DNA of 42,110 bases from Leucocoprinus leucothites (lineage: Eukaryota; Basidiomycota; Agaricomycetes; Agaricales; Agaricaceae). Made by a program: the position numbers and the translations under genes. The stretch covers positions 1 through 42,110 of the forward strand of contig JAACJO010000069.1 in the NCBI GenBank assembly GCA_013368445.1. Direction: 5' to 3'. Below the pieces are notes generated by a model. It searched no databases and was not told where the DNA came from. It was given only the letters and a program-made list of their open reading frames with translations. This document shows, in pieces, positions 18,801 through 29,471 of this stretch (positions within the stretch are counted from its first letter, which is position 1; every line of letters begins with the position of its first letter).

Positions 18801-21480
18801 ATGCTACCCTCACTAGCAACACGATGGAAGGCCTTTCTATGTTCATGTTTGATCACGACGTGTCTATCATTGCCTGGAGCAGCATTCTGGCCATTTCCTA
18901 AGAAGAGATTTACTGGGACTGCTTTGGTGGAAGCGGGGACCCTCGGGCTGACGGGAGACAGAAGGTGGTGGCGTTTGGTGACTTCAGTGGTGATCAGTTG
19001 TGAGTTCGGACGGTGATTATGATTACCAGGGTTGGCATAATTGACCGTTTGACTCTTGTACTAGTTTGGATTTTCTATCGTTGGCTTCAGACCAACGAAC
19101 GTTTACGGTTCATCACTGGAATCACGGTGCGCACTCACTCATTTGACCAAAAGCATTTGAGGCCTGATTGTGTCAGAGGATTTTGTGTTCCAGGAAGGAG
19201 ATCATTTCACCCATCCGGCCAAAGTGCTAAATGCTGTCCCTGGTGACTTTACGCATACTGGGAAGCTCGACTTGCTTGTCATGAGCCAAGGAAAGAACAA
19301 GGACGAGATTGACATGTATGTCTATCCGTCAATACCAAACAATGGTTTTGGTGCGCGATATTGGACTTCATTGACTAATCGTTGAGACTAACGCGATTTC
19401 AGATACTGCGCATCCTGTCAAGATCCAGTCATCGACTTCTGCTCAACCTATACCATTGGATATCGATGGAGACCTTAAGATTGACTTGCTGGGTCTGACC
19501 ACTAGCAGTGGAAGCCAAATACAAGTATGGCAGAACGTCTGGAACTCGTCGATATCGGATTCGCCGCTGTTTGAAATGTAAGCATCCTCATTTAATCCCA
19601 TGTTCTACTCGCTGACCTTTCATAGGCAAGACTCGCATTTCAAAGGGTCTCAATGTAAGATTGCAAATCCTCATAGTAACGCAGTCGTAGATCTCAATGG
19701 AGACTGCTTGGCGGGTGCGTGCTCAGCAACGAGACTGTCTGAAAGTTCGGATACTTATGAGAATTAATCCTTGTAGATGTTTTCCTGGTTTGCGATGAAG
19801 GGAATGGGGAAAAATCCTACCAGATCTGGTTGAACAAGAAATCCCAAGGTTTCTTGATGGCTACGAGAGGATCTTTCCCGTCCGGAACCCAAAGTGTTTC
19901 TTTCGGAGACATTGGTATGCCCAACCCCCCTGCGAATACATTCCACTTTGCCTCATCTAGCACAGACAGGGACGGAACAATTGACATGATGTTCACGACC
20001 TGCAAGAACATAGATTCCAAAGGAATCGGTTCAGATTGTTACATTAACGTCGCATACAATCAACAACTCGGTCTGTGCTCTTCTGCCACCGAATCTGAAA
20101 TGAAGAACGGTGTTCGGGTTTGCAGACAACCGAACAATCTCTGCACGGCTGATGATAATTTCAAATTCGACCTTAGGGACAGCCCAGACAACAAAGTATG
20201 CGCTTAGATCCACATGATGATAATCCTCTGACAATATCATAGGCTTTTACTCGCTTCCCCATTTCCTCTCTCTTTCCGAAAGGGTCATCCCTTCTCGTCA
20301 CCGACACAACCTATGATCCACCCATTCCCCTCTCAATTCGACTGGGAGACGCTAACCTAGATGGGTTCCCCGATTTTCTCACAATAATCGCCTCAGGCAA
20401 CGATCGCACTCCATATCTTGTTTATTCTGTGGCATGTGCGCCAAGTGTGGCAGGATGTAAATCTGATGGTTCTGGTCGGAGAGGTTGGAAAGTCGCGGAT
20501 GCCGGAACGGAGTCCTTGAAAAAAGTCAAAGATGCACGCGGAGTGACATTCTTGGACATGGATGAGGATGTGAGTGATTTTTGCCTTCATTTCCCCTCTT
20601 CCAGTCTAGAATCTAATTTCACCCCGATTTCAGGGCACTCTGGATATCATGGTTCAAAGGACCGGATCTCAGGGTGGTAGTCGAGTATTGTTCATCCAGA
20701 ATAATTTTTACTATGACGCGTTCTTCCTCAAAGCGATTGGTGAATTATTTTTCAAATTTGATAAAAGTACTTTATCTTACCTGACAACCGTGTTGCAGTC
20801 CTTAATGGCGCGTGCAACAATGGCTGGTGCTATTCTTCCAATGGATCCGAAAAGTATCAGGTATGCCAAGCCGCACTTGCTTTTTCATACCAGTCGCTCA
20901 GAAACCGATAGCCATTCGGTGTCAGCTATTCCGGTGCTTCATACAAGTACACTGTCCTTGACACAGCAGGACATCGTTCCGCTGCCCAAGGTTCGTTCTC
21001 TCCTGAATTTAGCCAACGAGTCCCTTTCTAAGCTAACGTTTCCTCCTCTCTAGTCGGTCAGCTCCCACAAACATCCTATCATGCACTACAAACACCTTAC
21101 TCGTTCTTTGGCTTGGGCCGAACAAACAACTATATTGAGAATCTTTTCGTCGGCACAACAATTCACGCACCAGATCATTATATCAACATGGAGGGTGTGA
21201 TCCCCAACTCTCGCGTTGTCATCTTACCCCCTCCAGATGGTAGCGGTGATGGCTGGAAGCAACAATTGTTCTTACGTCCTGGAAGCTGGGTACCACTGGT
21301 TACTGTTACCTGTATTGCGGGCATGGTGATTCTGGCGATCATTGTATTTGTCCTTCATCTAACCGAGAAAGTAAGTCCATGGTCTGGCCTACTGGTACAT
21401 CGTACTGATGATGACAACAGAGAGAAGACGAGCTGGAAAGAAGACGTGCATCTCATCATATCAACTTCGACGCACTGTAG
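18801..21480 (+). CDS. T-cell immunomodulatory protein (ITFG1/TIP/LINKIN)-like FG-GAP membrane protein, one apparent frameshift
   Basis: This is a type I membrane glycoprotein with a signal peptide (start MLPSLATRWK) and a beta-propeller ectodomain with repeated FG-GAP/EF-like blades: VVAFGDFSGDQFLDFL, DIDGDLKIDLLG, DIDRDGTIDMMF, DANLDGFPDFL and DMDEDGTLDIM. It ends with one span (TCIAGMVILAIIVFVLHL) and a short basic tail to TAG at 21478-21480. About twelve short introns join cleanly. The animal homologue ITFG1/LINKIN is implicated in adhesion and binds AAA+ ATPases RUVBL1/2; its fungal role is unknown. In exon 1 the conserved LVEAGTLGLTGD and the following VVAFGDF are in different frames. 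Adding one A at 18962-18963 joins them. A 35 nt intron could also restore frame but would remove conserved residues and be shorter than any other intron here. Confidence 0.87.
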
Positions 21481-21715
21481 CTTCCCTGAACGATATTCAT
21501 TGCTTTCGTTTTATTCTACTTGCTTCTCGTACATTCATGTATCATGTATATATTTTACTCATCGGTTTTGGTCTCTTGACCAGCTATGTACATCAATAAC
21601 TACCTAGTTGTCCCAGGTCCCAGTCCTGAACCCAATGGAAGGAGCTGTCTGGATACAGTACAAATTTATTATCTACAATTCCTCAGTTGCACATTGAACA
21701 AAGAGACCACCACAT

Positions 21716-23466
21716 CTATGGTTTCTGTCCAGGGATGGGAGGAACCGGCCGCTTCCCATCGTCTTTATTCTGCACCCTGCCTTTGACAAAGCTCATCCCA
21801 ACCCTCCTCAATAGTGCTCTCCTACCTATTCCCGACATATCAATATAAACCAATCCGACATTCCTAGCAGTGCCTGCCATCAACAGTGAACTCTCAGCAG
21901 CCTCAGCACCATACTTATGGTGCATCACTTTTCCAAGGTTGTTGGTACCCGAGTCAAGAATCTTACGAGTCGAGTCGTCGATTGTAGAGAGGATAAGATC
22001 GGCAGATATGAGAAGACGACGGGTAGTTGTAAGTTTCGGCTGAACTGGGCGGTCTGCAATACTATGTTGCTGATATTGTTGGGAGGAGATGGTGAAAGAG
22101 ATTGGGGGATGACATGGACTTTGTACGAGCTGGGAGGGGAGGGGTTGAGGCGATCCGGGAGCTGAGGGTGGCGCGTAGGGGCTGTTGGACCGAGGAGGAA
22201 GGGAAGGTTTGGTATCTGAGTTCCACCCCCCAGGTAGGAGCGTTGAGGAGCTAGAAACAGGGGTATAAGCAGCATAAGGAGCTGATCCCGATGCTGGACC
22301 GGGAGAAGTTGAAGCGTAGGGAACGGGAGAAAGCGAGTTGGGTCCAGCAGGAACATATCTAAGTCTGTTCTCCTTGGGTCTGGCGCCCATTGCGCGACGA
22401 ATCATGTTATCAATCTTGTTGACCGTCTTAGCACTGATTTTGACAGCTTGACCTGATACAGTGTGTACGCCGCGAAGGTTTTTCCGGGTACGGTCGGAAG
22501 TGAGGAAAACGAGTGCACGTGGGGGTAAAGGTGGAGGAACAGGAGACGTTGATCGCTTTTCATTGCCCGAGTTTGGAGTGGTCAAGTTGGCTGAGGAGTG
22601 ATGTGGTGAGGGTTCGACTTTGAGATGTAGTAGTTCGAGGCAGTAGTGATCGTCGTGACCAACAGATTCGTCGTCAATGAAATTGCATGACTAGAGAAGA
22701 CAGGTTATATTTAGAATGAGGGGTTCGTGTTGATCAGATAGCCAAGAAGATGAATACCTGACGATTGTGGCGGATTTGGTGATCCAATCTTGTTGGTCGG
22801 GAGGCACAATCCTTGCAAATGCTGCCAAGGCGTTCGCATCTCCCTCACGTAGGCCAACCTCGTCTGGGACTTCAATAACAACCGCATCGTTCTCATGTCC
22901 CCGCTGATACATCACTGGATCCTCCTGAATGCGGAAGCGATCCTCAACTTCACCAATCACTTCGCCAGTCTCCTCGTTGATCATGACAAGGTGACCGCGT
23001 AGGTCCTTCTGGTCACTGACATAGGTCGGGGGAGGGTGATCTGGGATTGCAGGGGTTGGAGCCTCAGTGCTGGTGGAGGCAGTGGGAGACCGGAAGTCGG
23101 TTGCATATTGTTCGAGAATGCCTTCGAATGTTTCGAGATCTTCATGTATGTCACTGACTTGGCGTCGCCAGGAGGACAGGGAACAGTGAGCACCAGCTCA
23201 TTGGGTTCGGCTGGGGTGCCATAAAATGTGTAAATTCTTGCAGCATGTGTATCCTTTCGTTGAATAATTCTAGCAGGGTCTACTGGAGTCTCAGACATGT
23301 TAAGCCTGAACACCAGATAAACATCGCGGTCAGTGTCACTCGAGGCGTCCGGTAGCGGAACGGTGACGCATTGGAGGCCAAGTGCGCCCGTCTCTGAGAA
23401 ATCCTTGATCTGAAGCGTGCAGTTTGGGAGAGTGAGCAAAAGAAAAGCCTCAGGTACAGCTTGCAT
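21716..23466 (-). CDS. Senescence/spartin-domain protein, two apparent frameshifts
   Basis: The N-terminal part (start MQAVPEAFLLLTLPNC) holds a beta-rich domain with LVLTVPCPPGD, DLETFEGILEQYA and LRGHLVMINEETGEVIGEVED. The senescence-associated domain follows (DWITKSATIV, SLTTNLLVTTITTAS, PRALVFLTS, VSGQAVKISAKTVNKIDNMI), with a proline/serine-rich linker and a glycine-rich end VGLVYIDMSGIGRRALLRR. Relatives include plant senescence/dehydration proteins and animal spartin, linked to lipid droplets and membranes. One intron (about 22689-22756) is clear. Two single-base losses are needed: near 23140-23162 (between CPPGD and EDLETFEG) and near 22618 (between YYISK and VEPSPHHSS). No intron of normal length can explain either. 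It is convergent with the FG-GAP gene. Confidence 0.82.
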
Positions 23467-23594
23467 GGCGGAAGGGAGATGAAAGTTAGCAAAGCTACTG
23501 TCGTAAAGTAGTATTTATTGAGCACAGCTACACCGCCTTTCATGTCGATCGTGACCACGTGCAGTGACATAACTAGTATCTATTCCCCGATCTC

Positions 23595-24638
23595 CTACTG
23601 AGTCTTTGCTTTCACGGCTATAACGAAAAACCGTCAGTTAGTGCTCTCGCTAGGGTTGGTAAACTTACGTTTCTGCACAGGCTTCTTCCACATATTGAAA
23701 TTGACGACTGTGCGTGAGCTGAATAATCCAGACAAAATCATTGCGCAAATTATTCTGGCAGTCTCCGGGTCAACGGGTTCAATTGCCTTCCCAGCAGTGG
23801 CGCCGCCAAGCATCTCCACAAGCAACGCATGCAAGTCAGCCCAGAAGGGCTGGGCATGTGTCATGAAGGCATAAAGGCCAGTTATAGCGGGTGCACACCA
23901 CAGATCAACTGTTGTCCATCCATAAGCTCGCAATTCCGGAGGCGTTTGCACTGCCATCGAGGTGGGGTTAAGGATTGAGAATAAATTAACCAAGAAAAAC
24001 CCTCCATTGGCTGTGAGCTGTAGAATCACAAGCTTCAGTTTAGCGCAGCCACGGCTGTACACGAGTCTTACTCACCAGAGATGTGACTAGAAGTGCCCAT
24101 GGGAGGAAGCGATGACGGGAGATTGATTCTGTGTAACCGCAGGAGGAATAAGGTTGCACACGAGGTAAGCACGAGAGAATCCGTCGAGTAGTGACAACGG
24201 AAGCTCAAGCTCTCCGGTCAACTCAGGTACCTGTGGCAGGTATTCCACAATGGCTTGGATAGCAGCGTAAAGTGCCGGTACAACGCCGGATATCATAAAT
24301 GAGGGCGGAGTGCCCAAAAATGGCGCTTTCAAACATATTAAAATTTAGTACAAAATGCATGAGAAACACAACTTACCTGTAATGGCTTCTCCGCCATAAA
24401 CCACCAGAAGCGTTGTGGCTAGAGCCTTCGCAAACGATTTATCCTCCACGCCATCCTTGCCTTTGGTTGATACGTGCTTCGAATGCATCATCTCCCTCAA
24501 CTGTCGTAAAATAAGACAGAGGCGGAAGGCTGCCACAATATCGAGAGTGCTGAGAGGCACACCGAACCAGGTAAAAGGCGCAACAGGAGTTAATGCATAG
24601 CGAAATATCTCCACAAACGGAGAGAGGAAGAGGGACAT
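23595..24638 (-). CDS. Polytopic membrane protein of unknown function, one apparent frameshift
   Basis: I do not recognise the family. The protein starts MSLFLSPFVEIF and has several hydrophobic stretches: VAAFRLCLILRQL, LATTLLVVYGGEAI, FMISGVVPALYAAIQAIV, LPWALLVTSL, GGFFLVNLFSIL and LWCAPAITGLYAFM. It contains the short conserved-looking motifs APFLGTPPSF and TPPELRAYGW. The last intron has an ACTAACTGAC branch site and leads to the ending VKAKTQ. The exon before the third intron changes frame: VIASS and PWALLVTSL join only if one base is added to the GGG run at 24101-24103. The open frame continues upstream of the chosen ATG to 24782, so another 5' exon may exist. The overall layout slightly resembles TRIC-type cation channels, but I would not assign it. 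Confidence 0.6.
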
Positions 24639-24639
24639 T

Positions 24640-25355
24640 ATGAGATTCGTGCCAACGTCGTCAGTGAGTAAGATGGTGGTCAGGCAGAGGACAGCTTCAG
24701 CCTGCAGGAGGACAACAGCATCATTGCAGGGACTTCGGCCCAAGTGCCTCGTGGCGGGCTTTGTTCGGGTAAAGCTGATCAATTGACTAACGGCGTAACC
24801 CGGTTGATGATGATCCTTTTAAGAGTACTTATCGGCTGCTGGCAGAGGACGAGGATCAGACACAATCTCTAGCCTCAGAGCGGGTGGCTATTGAAGTGAA
24901 TGCTACAGGAGATAGTAGTATGTATATCACCAAAGAAGCCTGAAACCCAAAATCATGCTACTGGGCCTCTACCAGTGGAGTGACAAGGCTATATCAAAGG
25001 GGCTCTTGACCACTACTATTAAGTCCGACCATTTTACCCCAAGGGATTCCAGCCGCCACCCAGCCGCTTAAGGATACTCAATCTCCAGAAAAGTGCCATC
25101 CTGCATTTTCCCCCACTCCAGCTATCAACTGCTATCAAACTGTCGCAGGCACCTGTATAATAGACGTCACTGCAATCCAAGTCGCACGGTACCACATCAA
25201 GGCGTCATCGAGAGCACGCAAGCAAGAGTACTTGGTATATCAACCCCATAGGCAATGATCGAAGATGATGTCATTGAAAAGAGTGCGTTCACGAAAAGCG
25301 AGTGAGGAAACCTCGTCAGGCTCGGCCTTTCCTCGAGACCAGCGCCAGTAGGTGT
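24640..25355. other. Region between membrane-protein and F-box-like genes
   Basis: The first 140 bases may belong to a 5' exon of the membrane-protein gene. The rest shows no convincing gene. The 25240-25494 (-) open frame overlaps the last exon of the F-box-like gene in another frame, and I treat it as a shadow. Confidence 0.4.
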
Positions 25356-26475
25356 CTACATTGGGCCAATAGCAAAGTACGCCTCCCGAAAGTTCTTCAA
25401 AGACTCGAACCAAGACTTGGTTAAATTTTTCTGAGTCTCCTCCGTCAATAAGGATAGTTGATTGAGCCGCCGCTTGTCGGGGAGTGCACACCATATAACC
25501 TTTTGCAACTGAGGGAACTTATGGATCCATCCTAGCATTGCCATAGCGCGCTGCAACGAAAAACTGTTAGATAGGATAATAAGGAAATCGGCAAGGCCTC
25601 ACTTTCGTCAAACGATTGGTTGTCGAACGGTTGTCCAAAACGATATTAAGGATTTCAAGAGATTGCAAATGTTCAGCCAACTTCTCGAGATCCACCTCGT
25701 CAAAGAAGCAGGAATACAACGTCAGTACTCGGACCTGTGATAAGGCCGATGACGTGAGTTCCAACAATGACTTTGGAACTGCTGCTGACCACGGAGAATC
25801 TACCAATCCCAGGGAAGATATCCGAGGAAGATCTGATAAAGTACCACGGAATAACGCGGGAGATCCTATAAAGGTCTCAAGCGTTGGACAATGTATAGGT
25901 AATGGATATAATAGAGATGTGGTGATGAGATGAAGATATTTGATATGGTGCTGCGATGAAATGAACGTGTTGAAGGCATTGGCTTCATCGGGGTTACCGA
26001 AGCTGCGCAGGTCCATTAAGCAGAGGCTAGTAAGCTGACAAGGTAGGTCAACCAAAACAGCTGCCATGGAAATATTCGTGGAAGAATGAAATGTTATCCC
26101 CAGGCGCCGTAGGCTGACCATTTGTTGGAGTGCATGATGCAAATCCGAACAGTTCAGCTCGAGCCCTTCAGTACCATCCTGTGAAAGAGCAAGTGAAAAG
26201 TCGTGAATGAGTGATCCAACCGGATGATTGGAGTTTATGACCGAAAGGAAACTGTAGATTGATTTCGAGGACGACACCCATGGAAACTGCTCTTCTTCAT
26301 CGCTGCTCTTTACAAGGCATTTATACCCCATTTCGGCTGGTTTCCTCTCGGGCAAGAATGCCACACGTCGAAAGAGCTGTTTCTGTGCTTCAAATCGAAA
26401 GCTCGTGCAGACAAGAGCAAGGCTAAGAAGCGATCTCGTATCCTCTTTGAGATGACCGACTATCTCGTCGATCAA
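25356..26475 (-). CDS. F-box-like / leucine-rich Agaricomycete protein, 5' end unresolved
   Basis: Two exons are joined by a GTGAGG..TTGCAG intron (about 25554-25608). The N-terminus has the short F-box-like signature LPQELIDEIVGHL followed by LLSLALVCTSFRFEAQKQLF, where the ALVC..F pattern is typical of degenerate mushroom F-box proteins. The middle has leucine-rich repeat-like segments (LRRLGITF, LTSLCLMDLRSF, IKYLHLITTSLL, RVLTLYSCFF, LQSLEILNIVLD). The C-terminal exon gives IHKFPQLQKVIWC and ends FREAYFAIGPM. Such proteins are thought to be substrate adaptors of SCF ubiquitin ligases; the target is unknown. No in-frame ATG occurs close upstream, because the apparent start at 26475 is TTG. 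The true first exon is therefore missing or joined by an intron I could not define. Confidence 0.65.
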
Positions 26476-26499
26476 CTCCTGAGGGAGAGCGCGGTTGAG

Positions 26500-27705
26500 T
26501 TGGTAGGATCCAGTACGTGATGCATGGTGAAAGCTAAGGATAAGGAAAGCGTGTAAAGCCAGGTGTTCTTCCAGTGACCCTATAGCACAGCGACCCTGGC
26601 ACGACTTCTAGAACTTCCGCTTGAGGAAGCCTCCTAAACTCGCGTGGTGGCCTTCGCCGTGCAGCATCTCTAGAGCCTATAACGAGGTTAGGGGTGCTTC
26701 TTTGGAATGAGGACCAAGTCCTCTGTCATAAGGAGTCCTCTGTGGAGCGTAGATCATAACCTTATCCCATTAACTCGATATCGGGGTTAGTACTTCAGAA
26801 CAGGAAATCTCCGGTTTGATGTCTAATTTTAGATATGCTGGACTTATTTACGGCCAGTCTTGTGTCTCCCCCCCATGACAACTCCACCGAAAACACTTTC
26901 TGGTTGAGCTATTCACAACTCTCTTGCCTTCGCTACTGGGATACTAGGTATTGACACTTGCACCATCGAATGTGCTCGAACGTTACAAGAATTCTCAGCC
27001 ACGTAACCAACGGCTGCCGATCGACGAGCCATTCCTTTGACTGGATGCTATTTCTTCGTAATTACCTCGAGTCTACACTTGCATCCCTTCGAAAGTGTTT
27101 TGCAGATGGAGTGGCAACCCTCGGCGGCGTTTCCCCCTATATGTCACCCCCTTCCTTTACCTGCACTCGACCCAGCACATCTTCCACCAGGCTTGGACTT
27201 CGGATCTTGAACAAGATATCACCGTAAATTCATACCAACTATGGGCTCAGTTTTTTCATATCTAACGATTCATCTGCAGCTAGTGGGTCTGCTTATTTGG
27301 GACTACGTCCGCACAAGGTCGGAAGTATCACTCATGATTGTGACTCCTCGAGCCAAACGAGATTTGATGCAAATCCACCCCGTCTACGTCTTTTAGATCT
27401 CCCGACATGTCTTTTTTTCTGCACGGAGGGGAACGACTTGTCAGAATAACTCCTGGCTTGATGAACCCGGCTATTCCACCCAGACGATCCACGAGCACAT
27501 TCTCTACCACCTGGGGATCAGCTTCTCCCTGGAACGAGGATCGTCACTAGTACTTTGTTCCGAGAACTCAGACAGTGAATCCACACGGCGGCGCTCTTGA
27601 TCTCAGTCAATGCGGGCCGACTATATCGCGCAAATTGAAGTATATATACACATAGTCATCTTTGAGCTGGAGCAGTTTTCCATCTCCTTTCATCTCTACG
27701 GTACC
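26500..27705. other. Intergenic region without recognised gene
   Basis: About 1.2 kb lies between the divergent F-box-like and reductase genes. The open frames here have no domain and no splice-consistent extension. A TATATATA-like stretch at 27641-27649 lies about 60 bases before the reductase ATG and could serve as its TATA element. Confidence 0.4.
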
Positions 27706-29238
27706 ATGTCTGATATCAACAAAGTGCTCGTCGCAGGTGCAAATGGCTATATCGCGATGTGGGTTATTCGATACCTTCTTGAACAAGGCTATTCTGTCCG
27801 CGGAACAGTACGCGACGAATTGAAGATGGCTGTAGTTGTAGACAGCTTCCCGGGTCATATTTCAAAGGGCAGCTTGGAGGTTGTCGTTGCCGCTGATGCC
27901 ACGGAGGTTTTCAAAACACATTACCTGCTGAATCCCCAAACACTCACTACGTGTCAATCTATAGCGAGGTGCTTATGACATGGCTGTCCGAGATGTCGAT
28001 GCCGTTATACACGCGGCCACTCCGGTCTTGTTTTCTGATGGTGAACCAGAAGGTATGATCAAGTCCAAGCCATTTCCAGAGGGATCATGGCTCAAAGATA
28101 CACTTCAGAGATGATTCGTCCTGCCAGGGACGGAACCATAAATCTATTGAATAGCATTCTAAGTTGCGGGTGAGTGCATCAACTATCTACCTCACTCACT
28201 GGTCCCAAATCTGGCGCCACAGCACACCCGTCCAACGTGTCATCCTCACTTCATCCGTGGCCAGCATATTTCGGATCTCCTTGGAGCAGAACGAGGGACA
28301 AATTGAACCTCGCCAGCCTCGTAAATTGACCGAGGACGACTGGAACGAAGAAAGTCTTGCTCTTTGCGATATGTTAGGCGTAAATGCGCCGCCGCTTGAT
28401 AAATATATGGCTGGAAAGATTATCGCGGAAAAAGGTTGGTGGTTATTTGAAAACTTTGGTATTTTCCTAGGCCCTGGTACTTACACTTCTTCGAGCTGCC
28501 CGGGATTTCATAAAAGTTCACAAAGACCAGATTACATGGGACGTTGTTTCTCTTCACCCATCTTGGGTGAGTCGTCGACAACTCGAATGCATCAGAACCG
28601 GATTTCATTGACACCTTTCCCAGGTTTTTGGCGTAAGTGCTTAAACACCATGACTGATTTTGACACTCATAGGGTACTGAAATGATCCAGCCTGCGGTTC
28701 GACCCTGCACGGACCCAGCCCACATGAACCTTTCCTCCAAGCTATGGTTCGACGCCGTATTCACCGACACTAAGGCAGAACACCTCGGTAACTCGAGTGG
28801 TGGTTGGGTGGATGTTCGGGATGTTGCCCTTGCACACGTTCGTGCTCTTCAGCGAATGGAAGCTGGCGGTGAAAGGATTATACTGAGCGCTGATGGTGAA
28901 CCCATAATTTTTCTAAAAATCACATATTCTGACAAGGACTATTTCGGTCAACAAAGAGCCCTTCATCTGGAATGACTTCAGTCAGTGTTCTTATGAAAGA
29001 CCCCACCCCTCATCCTCGTTTTAACATCCAGATTATTGTAGACCAGATTGCAAACAAACTCAAGCCAACCTTGCCTGCGCTATTGCATCCCATCGCACCG
29101 CCCCGACCCGATATCCTCTCTCAGTATTTCTACGAGTACAGTAACGACAAGGCACGCGACATACTCGGCATCAAGTTCAGAACTAAAGAAGAGACTGTTC
29201 GTGACACTTTCGAGGAGTGGGCCAAGTATGGTATATGA
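27706..29238 (+). CDS. NAD(P)-dependent reductase, dihydroflavonol-4-reductase/ketoreductase type (extended SDR)
   Basis: This is an extended short-chain dehydrogenase/reductase of about 345 residues, spliced over seven or eight introns. The Rossmann motif is [13 protein letters not shown] near the N-terminus. The conserved [22 protein letters not shown] and catalytic YMAGK (YxxxK) motifs follow, then [30 protein letters not shown], and the C-terminal [17 protein letters not shown]. These reductases reduce carbonyl groups of aldehydes or ketones with NADPH; the substrate here is not known. An apparent frameshift near 28980 disappears when a GTCAGT..ATTGTAG intron (about 61 nt) is removed, giving FIWNDFNQIANKL. 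The gene therefore appears intact. The start ATG at 27706 directly precedes the Rossmann fold. Confidence 0.87.
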
Positions 29239-29471
29239 TTTAGGGTCCAGTCCTATCTGCACTTGAATAGATGTCTTTTCACTCTCCACAGGAAGCCCAG
29301 AATTTTCATCTCTGAGGGGATGAATGGAACTGAAACATGGCGATCGTATGATAGCCTACAGAACACATATACTGACCACGATAAGAAAGTAACAGTGGGA
29401 TAAGTGAGCAAGGACCCAGAGGGGTATGTACTATTCATTCATCTTGTGATATATACAGAGGTTGTCCCCGG

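Noticed and set aside
25240..25494. Long open frame over the 3' end of the F-box-like gene
   Set aside because: It overlaps the last exon in another frame. The exon frame (FPQLQKVIWC..FREAYF) matches the usual ending of mushroom F-box-like proteins and is joined by a proper intron.
28972..29000. Apparent frameshift in the NAD(P)-dependent reductase
   Set aside because: A GTCAGT..ATTGTAG intron of about 61 nt restores the frame as NDFNQIANKL, so no indel is needed.
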